Shown here piece by piece: positions 15,081 through 23,204 of a stretch of DNA of 23,260 nt. This DNA is from an uncultured Ignavibacteriota bacterium. Its GTDB lineage: Bacteria; Bacteroidota; Ignavibacteria; Tepidaquicellales; Tepidaquicellaceae. The position numbers were made by a program, and so were the translations under genes. Position 1 is the stretch's first letter, and every line of letters begins with the position of its first letter. The stretch spans positions 1-23,260 of the forward strand of contig CALGII010000260.1 in NCBI GenBank assembly GCA_937915485.1, read 5' to 3'. The notes under the pieces were generated by a model that saw nothing but the letters and a program-made list of their open reading frames with translations, made no database searches and had not been told where the DNA came from.

Positions 15081-15103
15081 AAAACTCACGTCAAACCTGA
15101 GAA

Positions 15104-16186
15104 TCAATATTCAAAACCGAGCGACAAAGTCGCCTCGCTTCTCGAATCGGAATTCTCATAGAATATTTTCTGTGAGGCATCCATTTTTATGAATCTGTAC
15201 TCAAGCCTCAGATAAGCGTTCTCGACCGGCTTGTATTCACAGCCGACAGTCAGAGAATTCGCCTTGACTCCCCTGTTATTATAAATCGACGAAACAATGG
15301 CATTCTTATCATCGAAGTAATCACCTCTCAATGAAACGCTGTATTTCGGCGTGAATTTATATCTGCCGGAAACGCTTACACCGTAATAATTCGCGGATTC
15401 AGACTCGTCACCGAGTTTTGAATGCTCCTGCATCCCGTAATCAACCGCGGCAAGCAAATCGATTTTCTCGCACGGAGTAACCGAGAATATCAGATTGTTT
15501 AAAACCCTGATTTTGCCTCTGAGACCGTCCGGCTGCTCGTTTCCGACAAGGTTGTTGTATGTTATCTTCAGTTTCGGACAGGGCGAGTAATTCAACTGCA
15601 GACCCGCCGATTTATTCTTGTTGTTATCCTCAAACAGATTCGACCCGTTGAGCAGGTGCACACAGGCGCTGAACTTTTCAGAGAAATCATAACTGATTTT
15701 CACGCCGCTCTGAAGGAACGGCTCGAAATAGGACTGAAGTGAAAATGAACTTAAGAAATTATATTTCGGAAAACTCTCCGCTCCTATATGCGTTACGAAA
15801 TATCCTCCGTCTATCCACAGATTCTTCACGGGCGAAAAACCGACGTTCGCCTCCTGTATGAATTTGCTGCGCGTGACGGGCGCCCAGTTCACATCGGGAA
15901 TGTCCCCGTAATGCAGCGTGAACGTGCCTCTTATTTTCTCCGAGCCGTATTTGAGCGATACCTGGGCGATATTAATCCCGACCTGGTCTCTGTACGGAGA
16001 GAGCGAGTTAAAAATTCTCGCGTCCTTACCCGCGCTTTTGTCGTTATCATAAGAGTAGTAAGTGTCAATGTACGTGCTTATGCTGACGTTCTTAAGGTAT
16101 TCGGAAATTCCGTTGTCCTGCGCGTAAGATTTAACCGTTAATGAAATAATCAGAGCCGCAAAAATAATAATTTTGAAACATTTCAT
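15104..16186 (-). CDS. Outer-membrane beta-barrel porin (BBP2/OmpL-like)
   Basis: A 360-aa protein with a signal peptide (about 1-22, ending VKSYA before QDN). The rest is alternating beta-strand sequence rich in Tyr, Asn and Ser, ending in an aromatic residue (LSLGFEY) as expected of an outer-membrane barrel. The N-terminal ISTYIDTYYSYDND, the QVSLKY...FTLHYGDIPD stretch and GGYFVTHIGAE fit the putative beta-barrel porin-2 family often found in Bacteroidota beside ammonium transporters. It is probably a general or small-solute porin. It starts 64 bases after amt, with a hairpin between, so it may be expressed both with amt and independently. A role in ammonium passage across the outer membrane is suggested only by position. 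Confidence 0.8.
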   Translation of the reverse strand: MKCFKIIIFAALIISLTVKSYAQDNGISEYLKNVSISTYIDTYYSYDNDKSAGKDARIFNSLSPYRDQVGINIAQVSLKYGSEKIRGTFTLHYGDIPDVNWAPVTRSKFIQEANVGFSPVKNLWIDGGYFVTHIGAESFPKYNFLSSFSLQSYFEPFLQSGVKISYDFSEKFSACVHLLNGSNLFEDNNKNKSAGLQLNYSPCPKLKITYNNLVGNEQPDGLRGKIRVLNNLIFSVTPCEKIDLLAAVDYGMQEHSKLGDESESANYYGVSVSGRYKFTPKYSVSLRGDYFDDKNAIVSSIYNNRGVKANSLTVGCEYKPVENAYLRLEYRFIKMDASQKIFYENSDSRSEATLSLGFEY

Positions 16187-16211
16187 ACTTGAAAATTTTT
16201 AAATTTTAAAA

Positions 16212-16239
16212 TTTGCATGCCCGTTTAAGGGCATGCAAA
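16212..16239 (-). terminator. Hairpin between amt and porin
   Basis: An 11-bp perfect stem TTTGCATGCCC/GGGCATGCAAA with a 6-base loop lies just after the amt stop. The following minus-strand run TTTTAAAATTT is a weak T-tract, so partial termination or 3'-end protection is likelier than full termination. Confidence 0.55.
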
Positions 16240-16250
16240 AAAATTACCGT

Positions 16251-17528
16251 TTACATCGCATCGGTATATGCCTGTTCGCCGTGTAGAATCTCATCGAGAC
16301 CTATGGCTTCCTCTTCCTTTGTAAGCGTTACCGGTGTAATTTTGTTTATTAACCAGAGCATCACCCAGGTGAAACCAAAAGCATAGATTGAACTGACAAC
16401 GACTGATACAATTTGTTTAAAGAAAAACGACGAATCGCCGTGCAGAATTCCGTTGGCGCCGTTCGCATTAACCGCGACCGAGCCGAAAACGCCGAGCAGT
16501 ATTATACCTATCATACCGCCGACTCCATGGACACCCCAAACGTCAAGCGCGTCATCGACGCCGAGTTTGTTCTTTAGAGCCACGGCAAAATAACAGATGA
16601 CGCCTGCGAGTATTCCGATTACGACCGCCGATTTTGTCGAAACGAATCCCGCGGCGGGGGTAATCGTGGCAAGCCCCGCAACTGCACCCGTAAGAAGCCC
16701 GACAAATTTCGGCTTCTTCTCGAGCCACCAGGCTAAAAGAACCCATACGACCGCTGCGAATGACGCGGCGACGTCAGTGTTAAGAAATGCGTTTGCAGTT
16801 ATGCTGTCAACCGCAAATTCGCTGCCTGCATTGAATCCGTACCAGCCGAACCACAGCAATCCCGTGCCAAGCGCTATTAAAGGTATGCTGTGAAGACCCT
16901 GATCGATTACTTTTCTTTTACCTACATAGAGTACGGACGCGAGTGCGGCCATACCCGCGATGTTGTGAACTGCAATTCCGCCCGCGAAATCCTTGACACC
17001 CCATTTCCAGAGTATTCCGCCGCCCCATATCATATGGACGAACGGAAAATACACAAGTATTAACCAGAGCGTTAAGAAAATCAGATAAGCGGAAAATTTT
17101 ACGCGGTTTGTAAATGCGCCCGTGATAAGAGCAGGTGTGATGATTGCGAACATCATCTGGTACGCGATGAATACAAGCATTGGTATTCCCGCGTTGCCGA
17201 AAATGGGGATATTGCCCGCAGCCGTTGAAACGGCTGAAGAAGTTGATACGTCAATACCACTCATTAAAACCCAGTTAAAGTTGCCGACGATACCACCAAG
17301 TAAATCAGTACCATCAACACAATTACCACTGAAGCACATCGAAAAACCGAATAAATACCATAATACTGTTGTCCAACCCATTGACACAAAACTCTGTATC
17401 ATAATGGCGAGAACGTTCTTCCGTCCGACGAGACCGCCGTAGAAAAACGCGAGACCAGGAGTCATAAGCATAACAAGACTCGTTGCCAGCAGCATGAAAC
17501 CGGTATTACCGGTATCCCAGGTGGGCAT
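16251..17528 (-). CDS. amt: Ammonium transporter
   Basis: A 425-aa Amt/MEP channel that carries ammonium across the inner membrane, with about eleven hydrophobic spans and no separate signal peptide. Key pore residues are present: VHMIWGGG (substrate-site Trp), DFAGG (structural Asp), the first pore His in AVHNIAG (usually VVHINAG) and the second in DVWGVHGVGG. The C-terminal tail GLDEILHGEQAY is the conserved segment contacted by the trimer and by GlnK. No glnB/glnK gene is adjacent, unlike the usual glnK-amtB pair. A good Shine-Dalgarno GGAGG lies 7 bases before the ATG. No sigma-54 or NtrC-type site was visible upstream. It lies between a universal stress protein gene and a porin gene on the same strand. 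Confidence 0.94.
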   Translation of the reverse strand: MPTWDTGNTGFMLLATSLVMLMTPGLAFFYGGLVGRKNVLAIMIQSFVSMGWTTVLWYLFGFSMCFSGNCVDGTDLLGGIVGNFNWVLMSGIDVSTSSAVSTAAGNIPIFGNAGIPMLVFIAYQMMFAIITPALITGAFTNRVKFSAYLIFLTLWLILVYFPFVHMIWGGGILWKWGVKDFAGGIAVHNIAGMAALASVLYVGKRKVIDQGLHSIPLIALGTGLLWFGWYGFNAGSEFAVDSITANAFLNTDVAASFAAVVWVLLAWWLEKKPKFVGLLTGAVAGLATITPAAGFVSTKSAVVIGILAGVICYFAVALKNKLGVDDALDVWGVHGVGGMIGIILLGVFGSVAVNANGANGILHGDSSFFFKQIVSVVVSSIYAFGFTWVMLWLINKITPVTLTKEEEAIGLDEILHGEQAYTDAM

Positions 17529-17630
17529 AAAAGTACCTCCGTTTAAGTTTTTAAAGAACGAGATAGATGTATAAAATTAGTTATTATTTTATTCGGGAAC
17601 AATTCCTTAATATAATCCGCGGATGCCGGT

Positions 17631-18464
17631 TCACTTTTTTACGCTGACTACGAGCACGGGTATGTCCGACAGGTTTATTACGCCCTCTGTTATTCTGTCC
17701 GTAAAATACAGCGCTACGCCTTTTTTCCGTTTTATTCCCATCGCGATAATGTCTGCTCCGATACTGTTCGCGTACCTGACAACCGACGTTTCAATGCTCT
17801 TACCCGCTCGTATGACCACGCTGAAATCGAATGAAAAATTTTTTTTGAACTTTTCAATCCTTTCCTTAATTTCCTCGTACTCTTCAAACGCGGATTTCGT
17901 GTTCACATAAAGAAGCCTGACCGATACCTTTTCGCCCGGTATGTTTTTAATTATTTTTCCGAACACCTTTTCGGCATTCTTCCTGAAGTCCGACGCGAAA
18001 ACGATTTTTCGTATTTTCGAGCCCGACGGCTTTTTTACAACAAGCACGGGAATTTCCGTTAGCCGCAGCACCCTTTCGGTATTCGCGCCAATTCTTATCC
18101 TGCCGCCGCTTTCACCTTTTCCCAAAATTATCAAATCCGGTTCGAGCGTTTCCGCGTAACTTAATATTTCATCGTAAACGTTCTTCGCGAGAATAGCCTT
18201 GCATACTACCTTTAAGCCCGCATCAAAATACTTATCCCTCACCTCCTGAAGCCTCGACAGCGAATTTCCGTGTATCCTTTTTATTGCCGACTTAAGTTCA
18301 GAGTTGAACTTGCCGTAATCCTCGAGTTCCGTTACGTAAAAGTCCGGCATCTGCGCGGCGTAGAAGAGATACACTCCCGCGCCCGCCGCTCTTGCCGCTT
18401 CGGAAGCGTACATAACCTGCGGTTCGAAGTTACCGCCTAAATCAACGGGAACCAGAATTTTCAT
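17631..18464 (-). CDS. Tandem-domain universal stress protein
   Basis: A 277-aa cytosolic protein made of two UspA folds (about 1-145 and 151-277). Each begins with the KILVPVD / KIVFASD strand and ends with IPVLVV. The first domain keeps a glycine-rich nucleotide loop in variant form (GKGESGGRIRIGANTERVL, 115-133); the second lacks it, suggesting at most one ATP site. Tandem Usp proteins act in stress survival, often by ATP-dependent binding to partners; the partner here is unknown. It is upstream of amt by 102 bases and divergent from the TrmB-family regulator across a 184-base region. That regulator is a candidate controller, by position only. Confidence 0.9.
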   Translation of the reverse strand: MKILVPVDLGGNFEPQVMYASEAARAAGAGVYLFYAAQMPDFYVTELEDYGKFNSELKSAIKRIHGNSLSRLQEVRDKYFDAGLKVVCKAILAKNVYDEILSYAETLEPDLIILGKGESGGRIRIGANTERVLRLTEIPVLVVKKPSGSKIRKIVFASDFRKNAEKVFGKIIKNIPGEKVSVRLLYVNTKSAFEEYEEIKERIEKFKKNFSFDFSVVIRAGKSIETSVVRYANSIGADIIAMGIKRKKGVALYFTDRITEGVINLSDIPVLVVSVKK

Positions 18465-18613
18465 TTTAAATGCTTTGTGTTTTCCGAAAACTAAAACAAT
18501 CCGGATAAAAAATATATGCTAATTACCGTAACGGAAGGCGCCGCCGGGGAATACCCGCCGTATGACCCGTGTTTTATCTTGATATAACAAAGCGATTGAA
18601 TTAAATTATTGTT

Positions 18614-18626
18614 ACCCTTTGAGGGT
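18614..18626. promoter_or_regulatory. Possible operator upstream of the TrmB-family gene
   Basis: ACCCT-TTG-AGGGT is a perfect inverted repeat with 5-base arms, centred 29 bases before the preferred ATG at 18649, in the divergent usp/regulator region. TrmB-type winged-helix dimers bind short palindromes, so autoregulation is plausible. Arms this short can be chance. Confidence 0.3.
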
Positions 18627-18648
18627 GTTACGAATTAAATTTACCGCG

Positions 18649-19482
18649 ATGTTGAACGAACACAGGAACCAGATAAAGAAATTTCAGGAACTCGGGCTCA
18701 CGGAAAGAGAATCGAAGGTTTACATAACTCTGCTTTCAAAAAAATCATTCACCAGTTCCGAACTTCAGAAAATAGCGGGAATTCCGCGAACGAAAATATA
18801 CGAAGTGCTATTCAAGATGGTTGACAAGGGATTGTGCGTCGAAAGACGAATCGGTAAGGTAAAATATTACGAGGCGGTGGAACCGAAGAAAGCGCTCCAT
18901 AAAATGCTCGATGAATACAAGACAAACTACCACGCCGAACTCGAGAAGAAAAACGAACTCGCGGACAATCTTACTAAACTTTTCAATCCCGTTTTTGAGA
19001 AGAACAAGACGTTCATAAACCCGCTCGAATTCGTCGAGGTCGTCAAGGACAAGGAGCAGGCGCAGAAAAAGATTCTCGAAGCATTCCGCGAGGCGAAATC
19101 GGAAGTGCTGTTTCTTATAAAGGGACCGTACGTGTGCGACACGAACATGCGCGCGAACGAACAACTGAAAGAAGAAAGAAACATGCTGAAGCGCGGAGTG
19201 AAATGCCGCAAGATTTACGAGTCGCACGAACTCGATGAAGCAGGCGCGTTGATAACGCAGTTCAAATCGCTCGCTAAACTCGGCTCGCAATTGAAAACTA
19301 TCGAGACGATACCGATAAAGATGGTGGTTATAGACGAGAGGCTTGTTATATTCCCGTTGCAGGACACGCTTAGCAGCGTTAACGAACTGACGATTATTTC
19401 GATTGAGCATAAGGAAATGGTTCACGCCTGCAGAATTCTGTTCACATTTCTCTGGTCTGAGGCAAAACCGATGAAGAACTGA
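18649..19482 (+). CDS. TrmB-family transcriptional regulator
   Basis: A 277-aa regulator. A winged helix-turn-helix of TrmB type (about 8-78) reads LGLTERESKVYITLLSKK, then FTSSELQKIAGIPRTKIYEVLFKMVDKG and the wing. A charged helix, probably a dimerising coiled coil, covers about 82-115, followed by an effector-type alpha/beta domain (about 120-275, EVLFLIKGPYV onward) resembling the phospholipase-D-like fold of TrmB proteins. Archaeal TrmB binds sugars; the ligand here is unknown. A longer form starting with TTG at 18619 is possible, but that start lies inside the palindrome, so the ATG at 18649 is preferred. TrmB regulators are mainly archaeal and sparse in bacteria. It is divergent from the universal stress protein gene, and tRNA-Ser lies downstream on the other strand. 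Confidence 0.85.
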   Translation: MLNEHRNQIKKFQELGLTERESKVYITLLSKKSFTSSELQKIAGIPRTKIYEVLFKMVDKGLCVERRIGKVKYYEAVEPKKALHKMLDEYKTNYHAELEKKNELADNLTKLFNPVFEKNKTFINPLEFVEVVKDKEQAQKKILEAFREAKSEVLFLIKGPYVCDTNMRANEQLKEERNMLKRGVKCRKIYESHELDEAGALITQFKSLAKLGSQLKTIETIPIKMVVIDERLVIFPLQDTLSSVNELTIISIEHKEMVHACRILFTFLWSEAKPMKN

Positions 19483-19553
19483 TACGCGATTCGCGCTTGT
19501 AATATTCAGGATTAGGGAATAAAAAAAGGTCAGGCGCGTCGCGCTTAACCTTG

Positions 19554-19640
19554 CAGAGAGTGCGGGATTCGAACCCGCGAAACGGTTACCCATTTACACG
19601 CTCTCCAGGCGTGCCTCTTCAACCACTCGAGCAACTCTCT
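19554..19640 (-). tRNA. tRNA-Ser(GGA)
   Basis: Class II tRNA read on the minus strand: acceptor AGAGAGU/ACUCUCU, anticodon stem CACGC/GCGUG with loop CUGGAGA giving anticodon GGA (reads UCC and UCU), a long variable arm (GGGUAACC-type) and T arm GCGGG-UUCGAAU-CCCGC, discriminator G. CCA is not encoded, in contrast to the tRNA-Arg. The stretch 19641-19806 holds nothing recognisable. Confidence 0.94.
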
Positions 19641-19822
19641 AAATTTATGTGCGTAATTTAATGCTTTTTTTCGCCATTTGAAACAGACTTATTCCTGACG
19701 GTTTTCGGAAACATGATACACACCTCGTTTTGTCAATACAAAAAGTCCGGATTCCGATGACATTGTTTTCAATTGATTGTTTTCTTTAAATACTTTACAA
19801 TTTATACGGGAGGTTTTACTAT

Positions 19823-20128
19823 ATGCGAATGGAGAGAATAAATTTTAATCTGAAATTATTTATACCCCGCGACGCGGCTGTGACCGAATGCCCGGGCTGT
19901 AAGACTCCCGGCTCGCTCTTAAGAAGAAAATCATCGGGACGGGCGGACCACATAATCCAGAAACTAACTTTTAGAAAAAAATACCACTGCGCGAACTGCA
20001 AGTGGAACGGGAAAATTTCCGTTTACAGGCTTACAAAAAAACTAAGGCAGACGCTCCTGAATTATTTAATAATCGCGGCGGCATCCGCCCTCTTGCTTTT
20101 TGTCATATACTTGCTGTCTAAACGCTAA
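19823..20128 (+). CDS. Small zinc-ribbon protein with C-terminal membrane anchor
   Basis: A 101-aa hypothetical protein. Two CxxC pairs, CPGC (23-26) and CANC (56-59), about 30 residues apart, would form one zinc ribbon. The spacer is strongly basic (RRKSSGR) and a single hydrophobic helix (about 80-98) ends at SKR. It is thus a tail-anchored protein with a cytoplasmic zinc knuckle. A strong Shine-Dalgarno (GGGAGG at 19808-19813) lies 9 bases before the ATG, unusual here and good support for translation. Its stop overlaps the convergent dedA stop by 4 bases. No specific family recognised; function unknown. Confidence 0.75.
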   Translation: MRMERINFNLKLFIPRDAAVTECPGCKTPGSLLRRKSSGRADHIIQKLTFRKKYHCANCKWNGKISVYRLTKKLRQTLLNYLIIAAASALLLFVIYLLSKR

Positions 20129-20802
20129 ACCGATTCCTGTTTCTTCTTCCTCGCTTTAAGTTTCGAATGTATGAATTTGTAAATCGCCGGGCTTATCGAA
20201 AGGAACACGACAATCACAATTACTTTTTCGATGTGCTTGTGAATGTCGGGAATGACGTTACCGAGCAGATAACCCGTGAGGGTCATGCTGAGCACCCAGA
20301 ACAATCCTCCGAACACGTTGAACTTCACGAAATTCAGGTATTTCATCCGCGCCACTCCGGCGACAGTCGGAGCGAAAGTTCTGATTATCGGAATGAACTT
20401 CGCGAGTATCAGAGTCTTGCCTCCGTGCTTCTCGTAAAAATCGTGAGTCTTAATCAGATAATCTTTCCTGAAAAACAGCGACTGCTCCTTCTTGAACAGC
20501 ATCGGTCCCGATTTATGACCTATAAAATAACCCATCTGGTCGCCGATTATCGCCGCGGGTATGAGGCAGGCGTTCAGAAGAACGATGCTCATATACGTTT
20601 CGGGCGAATCGTTCGTAATCGGCGTCGCCGCGAGCAATCCCGCGGATATCAGGAGCGAATCTCCCGGCAGAAAAAATCCCGCGAGTAGTCCCGTTTCGGC
20701 GAACACAATCGCTATAAGTCCGAAGTATCCTATGTTCTTGATGAACGTCGGAAGGAAACTCGGGTCGGTAATGCTCTTGAACAACTCATTTATGAATTCC
20801 AA
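20125..20802 (-). CDS. DedA-family membrane protein
   Basis: A 225-aa integral membrane protein of the DedA/VTT (SNARE-associated) family, which includes undecaprenyl-phosphate and phospholipid flippases needed for envelope maintenance. Recognisable signatures are FAETGLLAGFFLPGDSLL (34-51), with the membrane acidic residues E36 and D48, the amphipathic FYEKHGGKTLILAKFIPIIRTFAP (122-145) with R141, and GYLLGNVIP near the end. The tail (KLKARKKKQE) is highly basic and cytosolic. It starts 10 bases after pcrA, so it is likely its operon partner. Exact substrate unknown. Confidence 0.92.
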   Translation of the reverse strand: MEFINELFKSITDPSFLPTFIKNIGYFGLIAIVFAETGLLAGFFLPGDSLLISAGLLAATPITNDSPETYMSIVLLNACLIPAAIIGDQMGYFIGHKSGPMLFKKEQSLFFRKDYLIKTHDFYEKHGGKTLILAKFIPIIRTFAPTVAGVARMKYLNFVKFNVFGGLFWVLSMTLTGYLLGNVIPDIHKHIEKVIVIVVFLSISPAIYKFIHSKLKARKKKQESV

Positions 20803-20812
20803 ATAAAATCTC

Positions 20813-23032
20813 CTATTCTAAATTTACTCTTAACTTCGCGTATTTTAAAATTATTTTTTTCAGGCCGCAGTCTTCGAACAGTATGTCCGCTTTCTTATCC
20901 TTGCCCCTGCCCTGTACGCCTAACACGACTCCGCTTCCAAAAGTTTCGTGATACACGCCCTTGCCTTTCACGATATCGGAGAACTCGCCGTTATCCTCAA
21001 AACCGTCGTCGTGCGCCGCGGTAAAATCTATCTTTATTCTCTGCGCGGCTCCTGAAGTCTTTTTCGAAAAACCGTGCCTGCCCTTTGCCTGCTTCATTCT
21101 CTCGTATTCAACGAGATTCAGTTTGTTGTATTCGTCTTCGGCTTCTTTTAGGAACCTCGACTTTACCTGATACGACCTTGTACCGAAACGGAAGCGCTGG
21201 TCGGCGAATGATATGTACAACTTGCTCATCGCCCTCGTAATAGCGACGTAGAACAGCCTTCTTTCCTCTTCCAATTCGTCGAGAGAATTGAGCGAACTGC
21301 TTACCGGGAAAATGCCTTCTTCGACACCGACTATGAAGACAACAGGAAACTCGAGTCCCTTCGCCGCGTGTATTGTCATTAGCGTCACGGCGTTTTTCTT
21401 CTCATCCACTTCGTCTATGTCGCTGACGAGAGAAACCTGCGTTAGGAATTCTTCGAGCGTCGGCGTCTCGCTCGATTCCGCGAACTGCGCCACGGCTGAA
21501 ACGAGTTCGGTAATGTTGTTCATTCTTTCTTCCGACTCGGCGGTGTTTTCAAGCCGCAGAAGTCCGGGAAGCCCCGTCTCGTCTATGACACCCCTCACCA
21601 TTTCCGTGAGTTCCATTTCCTCTTTCAGGTATCTGTACTTGTTTGTGAAGTTCAGCACTTCGACAATCTTGTTCCTTGTCTTGCCGCTTATATGAGCCAG
21701 GTTCTCGGGATTCTTTATTACTTCGTAAAGCGTCTTGTTTTCTGTCTCAGCCTGCGTCCTTATCTTTTCAATAGTCGTCTTGCCGAGCCCTTCTTTCATA
21801 AGAAGCACGCGGAGAAGTGATTCTTCGTCCGCGGGATTCACGATAACCCTTAAGTGAGCAAGAATATCCTTTATCTCTTTTCTTTCGTAAAACCTTATTC
21901 CGCCGACTATAATGTACGGTATTCCGTTCAGCCTGAAAAATTCCTCGAATGTTCTCGACTGCGCGTTCGTCCTGTACAAAATCGCGGCGTCTTTGAAATT
22001 AATATGCCTGTCGTGTATTTCCTTCGATATGTATCTTGAAATCTTCGACGCTTCTTCCTTGTCGGTGAGCGATTCGAGCATCGTCACGTATTCCCCTTCG
22101 TGATTCTCCGTCCAGAGTTTCTTTTCAATCTGTCTCTGGTTCTTCTGAATAACGAGACCCGCGAGGTCGAGAATTTTTTTCGTCGAACGGTAGTTCTGCT
22201 CGAGCCTGAAAAGTTTGTGTTCGGGAAAATCGTTCCTGAAATCGAATATATTCTGAATGTCAGCGCCGCGCCATTTGTATATCGACTGCGCGTCGTCGCC
22301 GACTACGGTTATGTTCTTATGTGTTTGCGAGAGAGCCTTCACGATTTCATACTGTGCGCGGTTCGTGTCCTGATACTCGTCCACGAGCACGAATCTGAAC
22401 CTGTTTCTGTACTTATTCAGTATCTCTTCAAACTTTTCGAAAAGTATGAGAGGATAAATTAGCAAATCGTCGAAGTCCATCGCATTGTTCTTCCTGAGCC
22501 TGTCGAAGTAAACGGAGTAAACGCTGCTTACGATTTTTTCGAAGAAAGTCTGCGCGAGCGCGTCAAACTCGGCGGGAAGCACGTAACGATTCTTCACGTT
22601 GCTTATGAACGCCTGAACGCTTTTCGGATTTATCTTATCGGTCGAGACATTCTGCTCGCTCATTATACTCTTAATCACTGAAACAGAATCGGCGGTATCG
22701 TAAATCGTGTAGTATCGCGTGAAACCAATCAACTCCGCTTCCATCCTGAGTATTCTCGCGAACATCGAATGGAACGTTCCCATCCAGATGTTTTCCGCGC
22801 TGCCGCCCGTAAGTGCGACGACGCGGTCTTTCATTTCCCTCGCCGCCTTGTTCGTAAACGTCAAGGCGAGAATTTCACGCGGATTAACGCCGCTGTCTAT
22901 CAGATGAGCAATCTTGCTCGTGAGCACGCGTGTCTTACCGCTTCCCGCACCCGCGATTATAAGAGACGGTCCTTCGATTTGTTCGACCGCTCTCCTTTGC
23001 TCAGGATTCAAATTTGAAAAATCTAACGGCAT
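20813..23032 (-). CDS. pcrA: UvrD/PcrA superfamily 1A DNA helicase
   Basis: A 739-aa 3'-5' helicase used in excision repair, replication restart and removal of recombinase filaments. The helicase motifs appear in order: Q-motif LNPEQRRAVE, Walker A AGAGSGKT (27-34), Ia ALTFTNKAAREMKDRV, II LVDEYQDTN, III VVGDDAQSIYKWRGAD, IV EQNYRS, V TIHAAKGLEFPVVF and VI EERRLFYVAITRA. The C-terminus (about 685-739, GVYHETFGSGVVL...) is the Tudor-like domain that in PcrA/UvrD binds RNA polymerase or UvrB. Length and motifs fit PcrA/UvrD rather than Rep, which lacks this tail. It is first gene of a pcrA-dedA pair. No clear promoter box upstream. Confidence 0.95.
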   Translation of the reverse strand: MPLDFSNLNPEQRRAVEQIEGPSLIIAGAGSGKTRVLTSKIAHLIDSGVNPREILALTFTNKAAREMKDRVVALTGGSAENIWMGTFHSMFARILRMEAELIGFTRYYTIYDTADSVSVIKSIMSEQNVSTDKINPKSVQAFISNVKNRYVLPAEFDALAQTFFEKIVSSVYSVYFDRLRKNNAMDFDDLLIYPLILFEKFEEILNKYRNRFRFVLVDEYQDTNRAQYEIVKALSQTHKNITVVGDDAQSIYKWRGADIQNIFDFRNDFPEHKLFRLEQNYRSTKKILDLAGLVIQKNQRQIEKKLWTENHEGEYVTMLESLTDKEEASKISRYISKEIHDRHINFKDAAILYRTNAQSRTFEEFFRLNGIPYIIVGGIRFYERKEIKDILAHLRVIVNPADEESLLRVLLMKEGLGKTTIEKIRTQAETENKTLYEVIKNPENLAHISGKTRNKIVEVLNFTNKYRYLKEEMELTEMVRGVIDETGLPGLLRLENTAESEERMNNITELVSAVAQFAESSETPTLEEFLTQVSLVSDIDEVDEKKNAVTLMTIHAAKGLEFPVVFIVGVEEGIFPVSSSLNSLDELEEERRLFYVAITRAMSKLYISFADQRFRFGTRSYQVKSRFLKEAEDEYNKLNLVEYERMKQAKGRHGFSKKTSGAAQRIKIDFTAAHDDGFEDNGEFSDIVKGKGVYHETFGSGVVLGVQGRGKDKKADILFEDCGLKKIILKYAKLRVNLE

Positions 23033-23204
23033 TAAATTATAAAATTATCCTCTCCGTGTTAAAATCTTCAGGTTTTTAAGGAAATCTCAATGAAATTCTT
23101 AAAAAAACGACTTAAACAAAATTTATTCAAGAAGAATTGAAAATACTCAAATTCATTATCATAAAAAAGTTTATTACAATTCAGAATCCGGGAAGGGAAA
23201 ATTT

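Noticed and set aside
18530..18570. GC-rich patch with CGGG/CCCG arms as a possible riboswitch or operator
   Set aside because: The arms are only 4 bases long and no known riboswitch core could be recognised.
18808..19593. A 261-codon minus-strand frame opposite the TrmB-family gene
   Set aside because: It is antisense to a well-supported regulator and extends into tRNA-Ser, with no recognisable protein features.
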